Assembly (NCBI GenBank): GCA_947086655.1
Contig: CAMTZM010000009.1
Coordinates: forward strand, 1 to 64,000
Direction of reading: 5' to 3'
DNA length: 64,000 nt
Origin: an uncultured Eubacteriaceae bacterium
GTDB lineage: Bacteria > Bacillota > Clostridia > Lachnospirales > CAG-274
Shown here: positions 1 through 9,154 of the stretch, piece by piece
Position numbering within the stretch: position 1 is the first letter of the stretch
Layout of the letters: each line of letters starts with the position of its first letter
Notes under the pieces: model-generated
Database searches by the model: none
Told to the model about the DNA's origin: nothing
What the model saw: the letters and a program-made list of their open reading frames with translations, nothing else
Position numbers and translations under genes: made by a program

Positions 1-192
1 GGAGAAGAAATAAAAGTTACAGAAAAAACACTTGTAGAAAATTATAAATATGACCTTATGGGAAATGTAGTAAATATAACAGTAAACGATGGAGTTGATA
101 TAAAATATGAATACGACTTGCCGGGGAATTTAATAAGCGAAACGGATTCTTTGGGAAATAAAATGTTAAGGTTATATAACGATACTTTTTGA
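1..192 (+). pseudogene. C-terminal fragment of an RHS/YD-repeat protein
   Basis: The open frame runs from the window edge to a TGA. It reads as two YD-type repeats, with the motifs YKYDLMGNVVNITV and YEYDLPGNLISETDSLG typical of RHS/YD-repeat wall or toxin proteins. It stops one residue run after the second repeat, with no conserved RHS core end and no toxin domain. I therefore treat it as a truncated remnant, although only its tail is visible. An IS200/IS605 element begins about 120 bases downstream, so transposition may have cut it. The family call is good; intactness upstream cannot be judged. Confidence 0.6.
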
Positions 193-425
193 AAACATAG
201 AAAAATTAAGGTTTTTAAGCAACGATAAGCAAGTATTATACTAAAAATTAAATATAACGTATACACAATTTTAAAGACGTTGAATTATAAGTGTCTTTTG
301 TTGTTGTATAAGAAAACCATCGGTTTTACCAATGATTAAAAAGGCTTAAACTCTGAGAAATAAAAAACTATGATATAGTTATAACGACTGACAATCATGA
401 AAATTATATCATAGGAAGTATCGTT

Positions 426-835
426 ATGAATAACAACTTATCCAGTCTATCACATATAAAACAATATCATATTGTTTTTGCACCAAAATACAGAAGATAT
501 ATGGGAAATATAAGGCAGAAATAGGAAAAATATTAATAACAATATTTGAGAGATACAATGTAGAAATAATAGCGGCAGAAACTTGTCCAGATAATATACA
601 TATGCTGATATCAATACCGCCAAAAATAAGTGTATCAAGATTTATGGGAATATTAAAAGGCAAAATATTTGACAGGTTTGTAAGCTTAAAATGAGGCTAT
701 TATGTATATACAGTTGGACGTAATAAAACAGCAATAACAAAATATATATAAAACCAGTTACAGAAAGACCATCTGTCAGATAAGATAAGTCTGAAAGAGT
801 ACATTTACCCGTTTACGGGTGAACAAAGAAAATAA
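426..835 (+). pseudogene. tnpA: IS200/IS605 Y1 transposase TnpA, broken
   Basis: The start reads MNNNLSSLSHIKQYHIVFAPKY, a classic IS200-type TnpA opening. After about residue 32 the frame shifts (near 503). It then continues as AEIGKILITIFERYNVEII, the metal-site region PDNIHMLISIPPKISV, a TGA, GYYVYTVGRNKTAITKYI, a TAA, and the usual tail SLKEYIYPFTGEQRK. The first His of the HUH pair is Asn (DNIH instead of DHIH). A few residues are missing after LKGK. With a frameshift, two in-frame stops and a lost catalytic residue it cannot be functional. Family identification is firm. Confidence 0.88.
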
Positions 836-842
836 ATAAAAG

Positions 843-861
843 GCTGCCCTTATTGGGCAGC
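843..861 (+). terminator. GC-rich hairpin after the transposase remnant
   Basis: GCTGCCC and GGGCAGC form a seven-base stem with a five-base loop eight bases after the transposase stop. It is part of the right end of the IS200/IS605 element and could serve as its terminator. No clear T-run follows. Confidence 0.5.
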
Positions 862-974
862 AATTAGTAACAGTGTTGTAATTGTAAGTTTTTTCAGTGT
901 GTGAATAGTACAAGCTGGTGCCAAGCCATTATAGGGTTATCTCAAGCCATCGGCTTAGTGGTTCTGACTTTGTG

Positions 975-1224
975 TACTCCCACCTATGATAACACCGTTG
1001 GCATTGATAACTGTGGCAATTTCATCATCTTTAAGCTCAACAAGTTTATTCTGTTCATACCAATATACCGTTTTTTCCATAAAGTTCGCCTATTGCTCTC
1101 ATAGGGAGATATATCGTTCTCTTATAAAGCATAGGGTAGACAACCTCGCCATTTGCATTTTTGAATGTACGCATTTCGCCGTCAATCTTTACGGTAAAAT
1201 CAGGTCGTATTTCCGACTGCACTT
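975..1224 (-). pseudogene. Copper amine oxidase N-terminal-like (stalk) domain remnant
   Basis: On the minus strand, directly after the histidine kinase stop, the frame continues as KVQSEIRPDFTVKIDGEMRT, then FKNANGEVVYPMLYKRTIYL and PMRAIGEL. After a frameshift near 1083 it continues as GKTVYWYEQNKLVELKDDE. This is a typical stalk domain of the copper-amine-oxidase N-terminal type, found in secreted proteins of Clostridia. No start, signal peptide or end is left. Its 3' side stops where the IS200/IS605 element begins, so the insertion probably truncated it. It may once have been a longer secreted protein following the two-component genes. Confidence 0.65.
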
Positions 1225-1225
1225 T

Positions 1226-2608
1226 CTAAATAATTTCTGCAGCAGATTTTTGATTTTTAGACATAATAAATGTAAACTTTGTTCCTTGCCCGACTTCGCT
1301 TTCCACCGTAACTGTACCATTGTGGCTTTCGGCAATCCATTTAACCATTGAAAGACCAAGCCCCATACTTCCATTTGTCCTCGAATTGTCAACCTGATAG
1401 AACCGTTCCCAAATTTTTGGTAAATGCTCTTTTGCAATACCGATATCGCTGTCAGCAACTGAAAATATTATATTGCTCTTATCTTCCTCAAGAATAACTG
1501 TAATAGTTCCGCCATCCTTTCCGTACTGATAAGCATTTGATATTAGATTTATAAATAACCGTGTCAAAAGCAAGTGGTCGGCGTTTGAATGTATGTTGGT
1601 TTCAATGGAGCGGACAAGCGTTTTTGAGTCGTCGTGAATTTCCTTCTGTTCATCGCACACAAAAGATAAAAGTTCGCTTATATTAACATTCTCAAAATTC
1701 AGCTTTTGAGCGTTCCTGTCCATTCTTGTTATTGTCAAAAGCTCGTCAAAGAGCCTTGATATTTTATCTGATTGATGTTTAATTGACTCAACCGACTCGC
1801 GTGTGTCCTCTAAGCTGTCGGCGCAGTTAAGAATATATTCGCATTCGGACATGATTACCGCAACAGGCATTCGTAGTTCATGCGATGCGTCGGAAGTAAA
1901 CTGTTTTTCATTTTCAAGCGTGGTTTCTATTTTATCAAGCATTTCGTCAAATGTTTCGGCAAGTTGATATATTTCATCTTTACCATTTCCGAGCGCAATA
2001 CGCTGCGATAAATCACTGCTTTCGCTTATATTCCTTGCCGTATTGCTTATTCTGTTTACAGGTTTAAATGCCTGCTGTAAAATCCAAAAACCGCCAATTC
2101 CAGATACAATTATCAGAATTATAATCAATATCAGATTGGTTTTTGCAACGCTTTGGAGCATACTGCTCTCATCAGCTATTGAAATTACTCCTACAACCCA
2201 AATATCGTCACCGTTTTGATTATTTCTTTTTCGGACATAAGTTAAAAATCTATCACCGTTATATGACTTTTCTTTTAACTCAAAATCCACAAGCGATATT
2301 TTATCAGCAAATTCAAAAGGTATTAACCCTGTTATTGTGTTATACTCACTGTCAAATACCGCCGTATGAACACCTTGTTCAAAAAAACGAAATGGAGGCA
2401 TTTTTCTGAAATTCATATGTTTGTTATTGGGAGAGGGAGACATATTATTTTGGGGTATAATTGCATTATTTTCTTTTGACGGTTCGGCAAGACTGTTCAC
2501 CGAATGTATAATTTTATTCTTTGCGTCACTTATAAGTACCTTTTCGCTTACGGACATCATTGCGAACAGGCAGTCAAAGATATGACTGCGATAATAAACG
2601 TATACCAT
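1226..2608 (-). pseudogene. OmpR-partner sensor histidine kinase, 5' end lost
   Basis: The remaining frame has an extracytoplasmic part, a membrane segment (LILIIILIIVSGIGGFWIL), a HAMP region, the H-box SHELRMPVAV, an N-box NLISNAYQYG and the G2 box GSMGLGLSMVKWI. The G1 box reads DSDIGI where DNGIGI is normal. The first membrane helix is out of frame: upstream, another frame reads LKVSIWYTFIIAVISLTA, and deletion of one base near 2575 separates it from FAMMSVSEKVL. The first codons are also missing, fused to the truncated response regulator. The family is certain. I call it a pseudogene because the signal-input helix cannot be made. Confidence 0.8.
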
Positions 2609-2623
2609 ATTGAAACTTTTAGC

Positions 2624-3136
2624 TTAATAGATAACTTTTCCTTTATTTCTAATAAGATATTCAAGTATGTCAAATTCCTTTGCTGACAAATTTATACTGT
2701 TACTGCCGCGTTTTACTTGTCTTGTTGCTATGTCCACACTCAAATTTGAAATATTGAAAATATTCGTAGTTTCATTTGCTTGCTTTCTGAGTATTACTCT
2801 TATGCGAGCCAGCAATTCCTCAAAGGCAAACGGCTTTACGAGATAATCTTCTGCGCCTGTGTCTAAACCTGTCACACGGTCTGAAACGCTGTCCTTTGCC
2901 GTTAGGAACAAAACGGGAGTTGTATTTTTCTTTGCACGCATAGTTTTAACAACCTCAATACCATTTAACTTTGGCATCATTATATCTAAAATAATAGTGT
3001 CAAATTCACCTGTATTTATGTAGTCAAGCGCTTCTTCGCCATTATAGCAGCTATCTACACTGTACAACTCTTTCATAAGACGCTTTGATATAACGCGATT
3101 TAAATCTCGTTCGTCCTCAACAACAAATATTCTCAT
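2624..3136 (-). pseudogene. OmpR-family response regulator truncated in its DNA-binding domain
   Basis: The receiver domain is intact: acidic pocket ED near the start, phospho-acceptor in ILDIMMP, T in FLTAKDS, K in LVKPFAFEE. The winged-helix domain stops at LEYLIRNKGKVIY, before the recognition helix and wing. About 55 residues are missing against the usual 220-230. The stop lies a few bases before sequence that belongs to the start of the histidine kinase, so one deletion removed the 3' end of this gene and the 5' end of the next. The protein could still accept phosphate but should not bind DNA normally. It precedes the kinase and follows the CotH gene on the same strand. Confidence 0.85.
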
Positions 3137-3238
3137 ATGTTCTCACCTCTTATTTTACTTATATCTATTACATCCAAACTGTAAATATGAGACGGTTCCT
3201 TAGTTTTTATGTGACAAAACTAAAAAAATGTCCGAAAT

Positions 3239-5206
3239 TTATTTAGAAGTAATCGTAATCAATTTTGAATTACCGTCCCAAACCACTTTCATTCCAAGCT
3301 GCTCCGATACGAAATAAACGGGTATCATTGCGGAATTTTCAACAATTTTAGGGGGCTCCAAAAGCGTTTGAGCCTTGCCGTTTACATATACAATATCTGA
3401 GCCTATTGTTAGCTTTATAGTTGTGTTATCCTTAACAGCCGTTACTATCTGTGTTTCATTGTCCCACATAACTTCTGCGCCTAATGTTTCCATTATCGCT
3501 CTGTAACCGATTAAAGTTGTTCCGTCCTCTAAAAGAGGATTTGTATCGAAACTAATGATATGTCCATTTAGGTGAACACGAATTACGGAATTTTCATTGT
3601 TCCCATTATTTCTGCTGTCGAAACCGTCTCTGTTTTTATGCGGTCTTTGAGACGGTTTGCCGTTATTACCATTTATCTGTGGAATATTGTCGTTGTTTCC
3701 ATTAGGGAAATTCACATCGGGCAGTTTAAATCCATCAGACATTTGCGGCATACGATAGGGTTTAAATTCTCCGTCGGGCATCTGCAGAGATTTGTTGTTA
3801 CCGAAATCGGGCATACCTTTGCCAAAACCGTTTCTGTTGCCGGACTGATTGCTTGTATCTTTATCCATTTCTCCGTTAAACTGCTTTTTGAGATTTTCAA
3901 GTCTGTTTGCAATACAGTCTATGATAGATATGCTTGTTCCGGAACCACTGCTGCGAGGTCTGCCATTATGTCGATTTTTGCCATCTTTATTTTCTGTTGT
4001 GCTTTCTGTGGGAAACGGAATTGCTTGCATGCGGTCGGATTCGATTGACTTTGTTATAGCCTTTTCAAATTCCTCAAAACTGTAAAATGGCGTCGGGTCA
4101 GTTTCCACATATGGCTGTATTACCAATTTAAGTTCTGCAACTCTGGTCTCAAAATCTTCAAGCATTGTCATAAGCTCTTTTATATATCCGTAATAGCGCT
4201 CTTTATATTCGGGAACGGATAATAGATTTTTTATAAGCGGCAGATTGTCTATACTGCCACCGTTTACCGGCGTGTCTATTCCCACAGTCAAGCCTTCACC
4301 CATACCTCCAAATGACATATTAAAGTCCCACGGAATAACCGTAAACTTTCCGTCCTTATCCTCATACAAGTAATAGTTGTGGTGCATATTTCCGCTGTAA
4401 CTGTCATAGTTGCAAAGCACGGTATTTGATGCTATATATTTGAGCGCACTGTCAACATCAAGGTATTTTTCAATATCACTTTTTTCACCTTCGGGCATAT
4501 TATTAAGAGCCTTGATGAACTCTTTTAAGCCTGTTTGTTCTGTGTCCATACCTGTTTTTAAATCGGCATAGGAATAATCTTCGCTTTCTTTGTATGTAAG
4601 ATTGGCGCCTTCTTCCATTTTATATAGATTTCCCATTTCTTCTAAGTCGTCAAAGGTTCTTTCAACAAACGAACTGTCAAGAGCTTCTATTCCAAGATAA
4701 AGACCGACAAGCTCATCGTTGATATATAGATTGCAAAATACCGTTTCGGGTACACTCATACCAAGCCTTCTGAGATATTCATAATGCAGATATTCCCTCA
4801 TATATGACGGGTCGCAGTAGCCGCTGTTTAAAACCATTTCATTAAGTCCCAACAGCTTTTGACCTTTGACATACTTATTGAATTTTACACGATAACTGTA
4901 TCTATCTGAGTCGGAATCAGCGATAGACGACAGAGTCATATTGCCCTTTGTCCGTATACCCGCATTCTCAACGGAAATTTCGTCAATCGTAATATTTGCC
5001 GTGTGGTATTCCTTGTTTTTTGGATATGCCCTCATATCCGCAAGGTCAGCTTCATCAATGGCGATTTTGACATCAATTACTTTATCTTTTTTAAATATAT
5101 CCGAATAGATTTGTTTTTCTGTTTCTTTAGCGGCAAATGAAATACCGCTAAATACTGTTAATATAATAGCAATACAGGATATAACTGCTGTAAATTTTTT
5201 TAACAT
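3239..5206 (-). CDS. Secreted CotH-type protein kinase with C-terminal stalk domain
   Basis: The start at 5206 was chosen because the protein then opens with a signal peptide (MLKKFTAVISCIAIILTVFSG) and has a GGATGG site upstream; a longer frame from 5275 adds an unlikely polar leader. Residues about 35-400 are a CotH kinase-like fold, with the segment TVIPWDFNMSFGG carrying the DxN-type metal motif. A low-complexity region rich in Asn, Gly and Pro follows (about 430-550). The end is a copper-amine-oxidase-type stalk domain (VIRVHLNGHIISFD to the C-terminus). CotH proteins phosphorylate spore coat or surface proteins in Bacillus. The neighbours, DUF4956 and VTC genes, are common companions, but both are broken here. 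This gene appears intact at 655 residues. Confidence 0.85.
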   Translation of the reverse strand: MLKKFTAVISCIAIILTVFSGISFAAKETEKQIYSDIFKKDKVIDVKIAIDEADLADMRAYPKNKEYHTANITIDEISVENAGIRTKGNMTLSSIADSDSDRYSYRVKFNKYVKGQKLLGLNEMVLNSGYCDPSYMREYLHYEYLRRLGMSVPETVFCNLYINDELVGLYLGIEALDSSFVERTFDDLEEMGNLYKMEEGANLTYKESEDYSYADLKTGMDTEQTGLKEFIKALNNMPEGEKSDIEKYLDVDSALKYIASNTVLCNYDSYSGNMHHNYYLYEDKDGKFTVIPWDFNMSFGGMGEGLTVGIDTPVNGGSIDNLPLIKNLLSVPEYKERYYGYIKELMTMLEDFETRVAELKLVIQPYVETDPTPFYSFEEFEKAITKSIESDRMQAIPFPTESTTENKDGKNRHNGRPRSSGSGTSISIIDCIANRLENLKKQFNGEMDKDTSNQSGNRNGFGKGMPDFGNNKSLQMPDGEFKPYRMPQMSDGFKLPDVNFPNGNNDNIPQINGNNGKPSQRPHKNRDGFDSRNNGNNENSVIRVHLNGHIISFDTNPLLEDGTTLIGYRAIMETLGAEVMWDNETQIVTAVKDNTTIKLTIGSDIVYVNGKAQTLLEPPKIVENSAMIPVYFVSEQLGMKVVWDGNSKLITITSK

Positions 5207-5319
5207 ATTAATCCATCCTATTTTACAATTACAGGAGAAACGGAAAGTATTATGCTTAGATTTCCGTTTCTGCACTTGAGTTCGTTTGAAAATTCCTGTT
5301 CGTCCTGTTCAGGAAACAT

Positions 5320-5733
5320 TTACACCGAATATACAAGCTCGAATAAAGAAACCAAATCCGTAGTTTTTATTTTTGTCAGCTTATAGCTTTTTGTATATTT
5401 TTCAATTATATCATCAAAAGCGTGCTGATAATTCAAATCCTTGTATATCATAATTTTAAGCGTTTTCCTAATATTTTTCGGTACAAACGCTTTTCTCTTT
5501 TCAAGCAGAAACAGGATAATATGCAAAATAATTACAAATAACATGCCATAGCCGCACAATCCCACACCGCTGGCAAGTCCAGAGGCAACCGCAAAAAAGA
5601 TAAAGCCAATGTCCTTAACGTCACCCGGCTCGTTTCTGAAACGTATTATTGATAATGTCCTTGCCATACTGAACGCGCGGGCTATATTGCTTCCGACAAA
5701 TAGAATAATAACCGAAAGAATAATTGTTAGCAT
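5320..5733 (-). pseudogene. DUF4956 membrane protein, N-terminally truncated
   Basis: The segment FVGSNIARAFSMARTLSIIRF followed by GDVKDIGFIFFAVASGLASG and two membrane helices is the conserved core of DUF4956 proteins, which normally have about 220 residues. Only 137 follow the first usable start. Upstream, the same frame reads back through KTQDDEYYQRSLAITLT to an in-frame TAA at the position of a residue normally Tyr. Beyond that, AYVLGRVISFA continues straight into the end of the VTC gene. A deletion has therefore joined the two genes and a stop has followed. DUF4956 proteins are usually encoded next to VTC-domain and CotH genes, as here. No function is established. Confidence 0.75.
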
Positions 5734-5806
5734 AGTAAGAGTAATAGCAAGACTTCTCTGATAATATTCATCATCCTGCGTTTTCTTTTATGCAAACGAT
5801 ATCACT

Positions 5807-6272
5807 CTACCCAGAACATATGCCGTCTTGCAAGAGCTGTTTACCGTAATCTCCATCCTCTAAGGCGACATCACATCGGCGTGAGCGAATATTTTGGTCA
5901 AAGGAAATTCTGAGATCCGGATTGCCTTTTTCAAAATATGCAATTCTGTCATAAGCTAAATATACCTTTGGGCTTAAATCATAGCATGTCAGAAAATATG
6001 ATATTTCCTTTATGGTCTGCGCATTCATATAGTCCTTTTCCTGTGGTACATTACCTGTTTGCACAAAGTCATACGCCTCATTCAATCTTAAAGTTGTACG
6101 ACGTTTGTTTACAAGACCGTTAAACTTCTTTTTTATTTTCAAATATACCTTCGTAGTTTCATTTGGAACTCCATAAGCGCAAAGCTTTAGTTTTTCTTTA
6201 TACTTAGGTTTTTCAAGCGAATGACGTATTAAATAATCGTCCTCTGTATCAAAATAAATATTCACTTGCCAT
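5807..6272 (-). pseudogene. VTC-domain (polyphosphate polymerase-like) protein, both ends lost
   Basis: The remaining core (YFDTEDDYLIRHSLEKP, VYLKIKKKFNGLVNKRR, YDRIAYFEKGNPDLRISF, RRCDVALEDGDYGKQLL) is the VTC fold, a tunnel lined with Arg and Lys that binds polyphosphate in yeast Vtc4. The original start is visible: ATG at 6272 behind a good GGAGA site (6281-6285), reading MASE. It is out of frame with the rest, and about 45 residues are missing before YFDTEDD. The 3' end runs out at QDGICSG and lacks the usual MEIKTSS-type ending. Both losses look like deletions. The frame now opens with GTG at 6265. Confidence 0.78.
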
Positions 6273-6347
6273 TAAAATCATCTCCTTTGTCGTTTCAATA
6301 TCTGTATAATACAGAGTCAACATTAAAATAAAATTAGAGGACTTAAT

Positions 6348-7196
6348 TTACTGCAAAATTTTAATTGTTTTTCCATTGCTTACCACCGTAATATCTCCGT
6401 TTCTTGTTTCATAAATCTCGCTGCCGACTCCTTTCAAAACACTTAAAGTTTCATCTTTCGGCGGATTTTTATCGCTGCAAGTTATAACTGTGTATTTAGG
6501 CTTTACACTTTGCACAAATGCATTTGTTCCCTTATTGTAGTTTCCGTGATGCGGCATTTTAAGAAACGTATGCTCTAAATCGAACTGCGAACTAAGTTCT
6601 GCCAATCTATCTTTTTCTGCATCGCCTGCAAACAGGAAACTGTTATCGCCGTGGGTTGCGCTTATAACAAGCGAAAAATCATTGTCACCTTCCGCATATG
6701 AGTTTTTCAGAGGAGGATAAACAGTAAGCGTTACATCATCAAGCGTAATCGTCAAATCTTTAGTTAAAGCGGTTGCGGTAAGGTTTTTAGTCTTTATTGC
6801 GCTTATGTAAGTGTCATATTCGTCAACATTTCCCTCATAATCAGGAGTTATAATCTCACCGACAGGAAAACTGGAAAATATATCGGGTGCACCGCCGACG
6901 TGGTCTTTGTCAAAGTGCGTGATGAACATATAGTCTATTTTTTCTGTTTCGCTTTTTTTTAGATGTTCGATTATTTCAGCACCATCATCTCTTTCTCCGC
7001 AATCAATAATAGCCGTATGATTTTCGGTTTTCAGAACAATTGCGTCAGCTTTTCCGATTTTCGGTATGGAAACTGAAAAATTATCAGCTGCATCTGTTGA
7101 TGAACCCCTGTCCGTTTCTGTATCATGATAGCTGCAGGAGCATAGCAGTAAACACGAGCATATTAATCCTGCTGTAATCAAACTTTTTAATGACAT
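6348..7196 (-). CDS. Secreted metallo-beta-lactamase-fold lipoprotein (ComEC-C-terminal type)
   Basis: ATG at 7196 has an AAAGGAG site eight bases upstream. The N-terminus is a lipoprotein signal with the lipobox LCSC (Cys21). The rest is a metallo-beta-lactamase fold of the ComEC C-terminal type: DCGE near residue 65, THFDKDHVGG with His94, Asp96, Asp98 and His99 as metal ligands, LFAGDAEKDR as the later ligand region and KMPHHGNYN. It is 282 residues with no membrane channel domain, so it is a stand-alone hydrolase tethered outside the membrane. Such proteins are thought to act on nucleic acids or phosphodiesters; the substrate is unknown. It is the only intact gene here besides CotH and is G+C-richer than the chromosome downstream. 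Confidence 0.85.
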   Translation of the reverse strand: MSLKSLITAGLICSCLLLCSCSYHDTETDRGSSTDAADNFSVSIPKIGKADAIVLKTENHTAIIDCGERDDGAEIIEHLKKSETEKIDYMFITHFDKDHVGGAPDIFSSFPVGEIITPDYEGNVDEYDTYISAIKTKNLTATALTKDLTITLDDVTLTVYPPLKNSYAEGDNDFSLVISATHGDNSFLFAGDAEKDRLAELSSQFDLEHTFLKMPHHGNYNKGTNAFVQSVKPKYTVITCSDKNPPKDETLSVLKGVGSEIYETRNGDITVVSNGKTIKILQ

Positions 7197-7301
7197 AATT
7201 TACAACTCCTTTTAGGTTGATTTTTAACAATATTTTACTTGACTTTTATTAAAATAACATTAAAAATGTAAAACATAATTTTATGGAATTTAGTGGTTTT
7301 A

Positions 7302-8396
7302 TTATCGTTCTTGTTTGTGATTTCTGCGCTTATATTCTGCACTGCACTGTCTGATTTTTAATCTTATTTGCATGGACAGCGGCTTTTCGTGCAGTTCCAT
7401 ATTGGTGTTATCAACATCTTTGTATATATTAAAGCTGTACTTGTGTCCGAATTTTTCTTGCAGCTGCTTTATATTCAAAATTGTGTATTCATCACAAATT
7501 GTATAGCGTTCTGATTGCACCGTCTCTATATCTTATGGCAGAATATTTTTTTAAATTATATAATTTCAGCCTTATCATCAGATTATTGTTTTTCTACTCT
7601 GTATTGTTTGCATAAATTTATTTGAAAATATCATCATTTCTTGTGTTCAGAGCTTTATACTGCGAAATATCTTTTTCAGACTTACAAACAATTTTGTAAA
7701 GAAATGCAGATTTGAGATTTTGCAGTTTCTTGATTTCTTTCTCCGTCCTGTCTATCAATTCACTCAACTCTTTATGACGGAAAATGTGTATGGGATTTAG
7801 ATTTTTCTGCTCTACTTTCATTTTCTTTAATTCGGTAATCTTATATATAACTGTTTGACAATTACGTTATACTTTTGAACGGTAAACTTAATAGTGGCGT
7901 TGTCCTGTTTGAGTTCTGCTGATATGTTTTCATTCTGCGTTATTTCATAGCGGTTAAATATAAACCTAAACCTATTTAGCAATTGCTCTAATGTATGTGC
8001 AAAATCTGAAACAGACTTTTTCACTTTATACACAACCGACGATAGCTTTTTGATTTGTTCTTTTATCTTGCGTAAAATAGCGTTATCCTTTTTAATTTAG
8101 AGGTTAATTTCGTACCTGTCCGAAACACTGCCGTGCTGTTTAACTCAGTACAGATAGGGTTTTGTCTGCCGTATTTCGTACTTTTTGGATATTTGCCTGC
8201 CCGTTTATATCCGTATTTTTTGCCAACAAAATATTGATATTGTTTTTCTCAGGCGTCAAGCTGTGCGGACTTAAATTCATCAGAGGTAAATCCATGCTCT
8301 TCATTATCTCGTTTATAAAGGTATTCCTTTTTTGTTTTAGCTTGCCATTTGTCTTTTTCATCAAGCTGGCGAACAGTTAATAATATATGTACATGT
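7302..8396 (-). pseudogene. MobA/MobL-family mobilisation relaxase, decayed
   Basis: Read on the minus strand from 8396 the sequence gives HVHILLTVRQLDEKDKWQAK, with the HxH metal pair and style of MobA/MobL relaxases. It then gives GFTSDEFKSAQLDA, an in-frame TGA, EKQYQYFVGKK and KSTKYGRQNPI. After a gap and shift it reads NAILRKIKEQIKKLSSVV and a coiled coil through 7827, another shift, and NLNPIHIFRHKELSELI to 7618. The last piece (7302-7520, EKFGHKYSFNIYKDVDN) may be a separate small gene and is the least certain. No intact frame exceeds 75 residues. It marks an old mobilisable or conjugative element next to the tRNA-Arg gene. Confidence 0.6.
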
Positions 8397-8777
8397 AAGG
8401 TTTGTCTAAAAACTTTGATTTTTCTGTGTTTTTAAAAATTATCAATGATGCGTATGGCTCTCAAAAGGTTAAAGATACATAGAGAATAGAAATCGGTCTT
8501 AAAAATTTGGTTAATGAGTTTTAAAGCAGAGATCTGTCAGAAAAGATAAAAAAGATTAAAATGTTTCAGATGAAAAATGGTTATACGCTGTGGTATCCAG
8601 CATACGGATGTAAGAAACTCCGAAGTATAAGCATAAAATTATAAATGAATGTTACGAGGATATGGATTGTAAAATTAAGGAGTTTGATGATTTAAAAGAA
8701 AGTATACCCGAAATATAATCAGTTTTAATGAATTCGCTCAGAATATATGAAATTAACTTAAGGCAGTTTTATTATAT
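8397..8777. other. Gene-free stretch between mobile-element remnants
   Basis: All frames are broken by stops every few codons. One plus-strand frame gives a short Lys/Glu-rich helix (ECYEDMDCKIKEFDDLKESI) ending at 8718, which may be the tail of a lost gene. I recognise nothing else. It lies between the decayed relaxase and the Rpn remnant and is probably also element debris. Confidence 0.5.
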
Positions 8778-9020
8778 ATGTTATTTCTGATATATATGTA
8801 TGTTTTGATAAATTTATGCTTTGTTGTTAAAGAACTTATGTTAAATACTAAAGTTAGAAAAGGGTTTTTAAGTGCTGTTTTAAATATAAAAGACACTAAT
8901 ATAAAAGAAATAATACTTGAAAATACTAACCTTAGAGTCAGACATGAATACGAGAAACATTAAACCAATTAATAAAATTAGATTTAAAAATCTCTGAAGA
9001 ACTTCTTAAAAACATTAAGT
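8778..9020 (+). pseudogene. Rpn-family (PD-(D/E)XK) nuclease remnant
   Basis: The frame gives KVRKGFLSAVLNIKDTNIKE, then ILENTNLRVRHEYEKH and a stop. This matches the start of Rpn-family recombination-promoting nucleases, where a line such as LLISFLNAVL is followed by an I-x-N-T-x-L-R segment. The normal N-terminal VFKxVFG motif is missing, and so is the catalytic core. After the stop, another frame gives KISEELLKNIK, like the C-terminal helix of the family. It appears to be a gene with its centre deleted. No ribosome binding site precedes it. Confidence 0.5.
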
Positions 9021-9078
9021 AAATAATAAAATTACCGTTTATTTTTATAAAAAGAAGAAAGGTTTTTGGTATTGTTTC

Positions 9079-9154
9079 TGGCGTCCCGGAGAGGATTTGA
9101 ACCTCCGGTCTACCGCTTAGGAGGCGGTTGCGTTATCCACTACGCTACCGGGAC
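9079..9154 (-). tRNA. tRNA-Arg (anticodon CCT)
   Basis: On the minus strand this folds as a complete cloverleaf: acceptor stem GTCCCGG with CCGGGAC, D arm with GTAGCGTAGTGGATAAC, anticodon stem ACCGC with GCGGT around the loop CTCCTAA (anticodon CCT, reading AGG), and T arm with GGTTCAAATCC. The 3' CCA is encoded. It is one of very few non-coding genes in this window and borders a cluster of mobile-element remnants, a common integration target. Confidence 0.95.

Larger units (their letters stand above)
312..960 (+). mobile_element. IS200/IS605-type element, degenerate
   Basis: A broken Y1 transposase gene lies between two short imperfect-end hairpins. The left one is AAAACC-ATC-GGTTTT at 313-327; the right one is AAGCC-ATC-GGCTT at 944-956. 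IS200/IS605 elements lack terminal inverted repeats and instead carry subterminal hairpins with a short loop; here both share the ATC loop. A further GC-rich hairpin follows the transposase stop. Exact ends cannot be fixed by eye; the right end is probably just past 960, where a stalk-domain remnant on the other strand begins. The element has no intact transposase, so it could move only if helped in trans. Confidence 0.7.

Noticed and set aside
3572-4048. 158-codon plus-strand frame opposite CotH
   Set aside because: Opposite the low-complexity and kinase region of an intact gene; no family resemblance.
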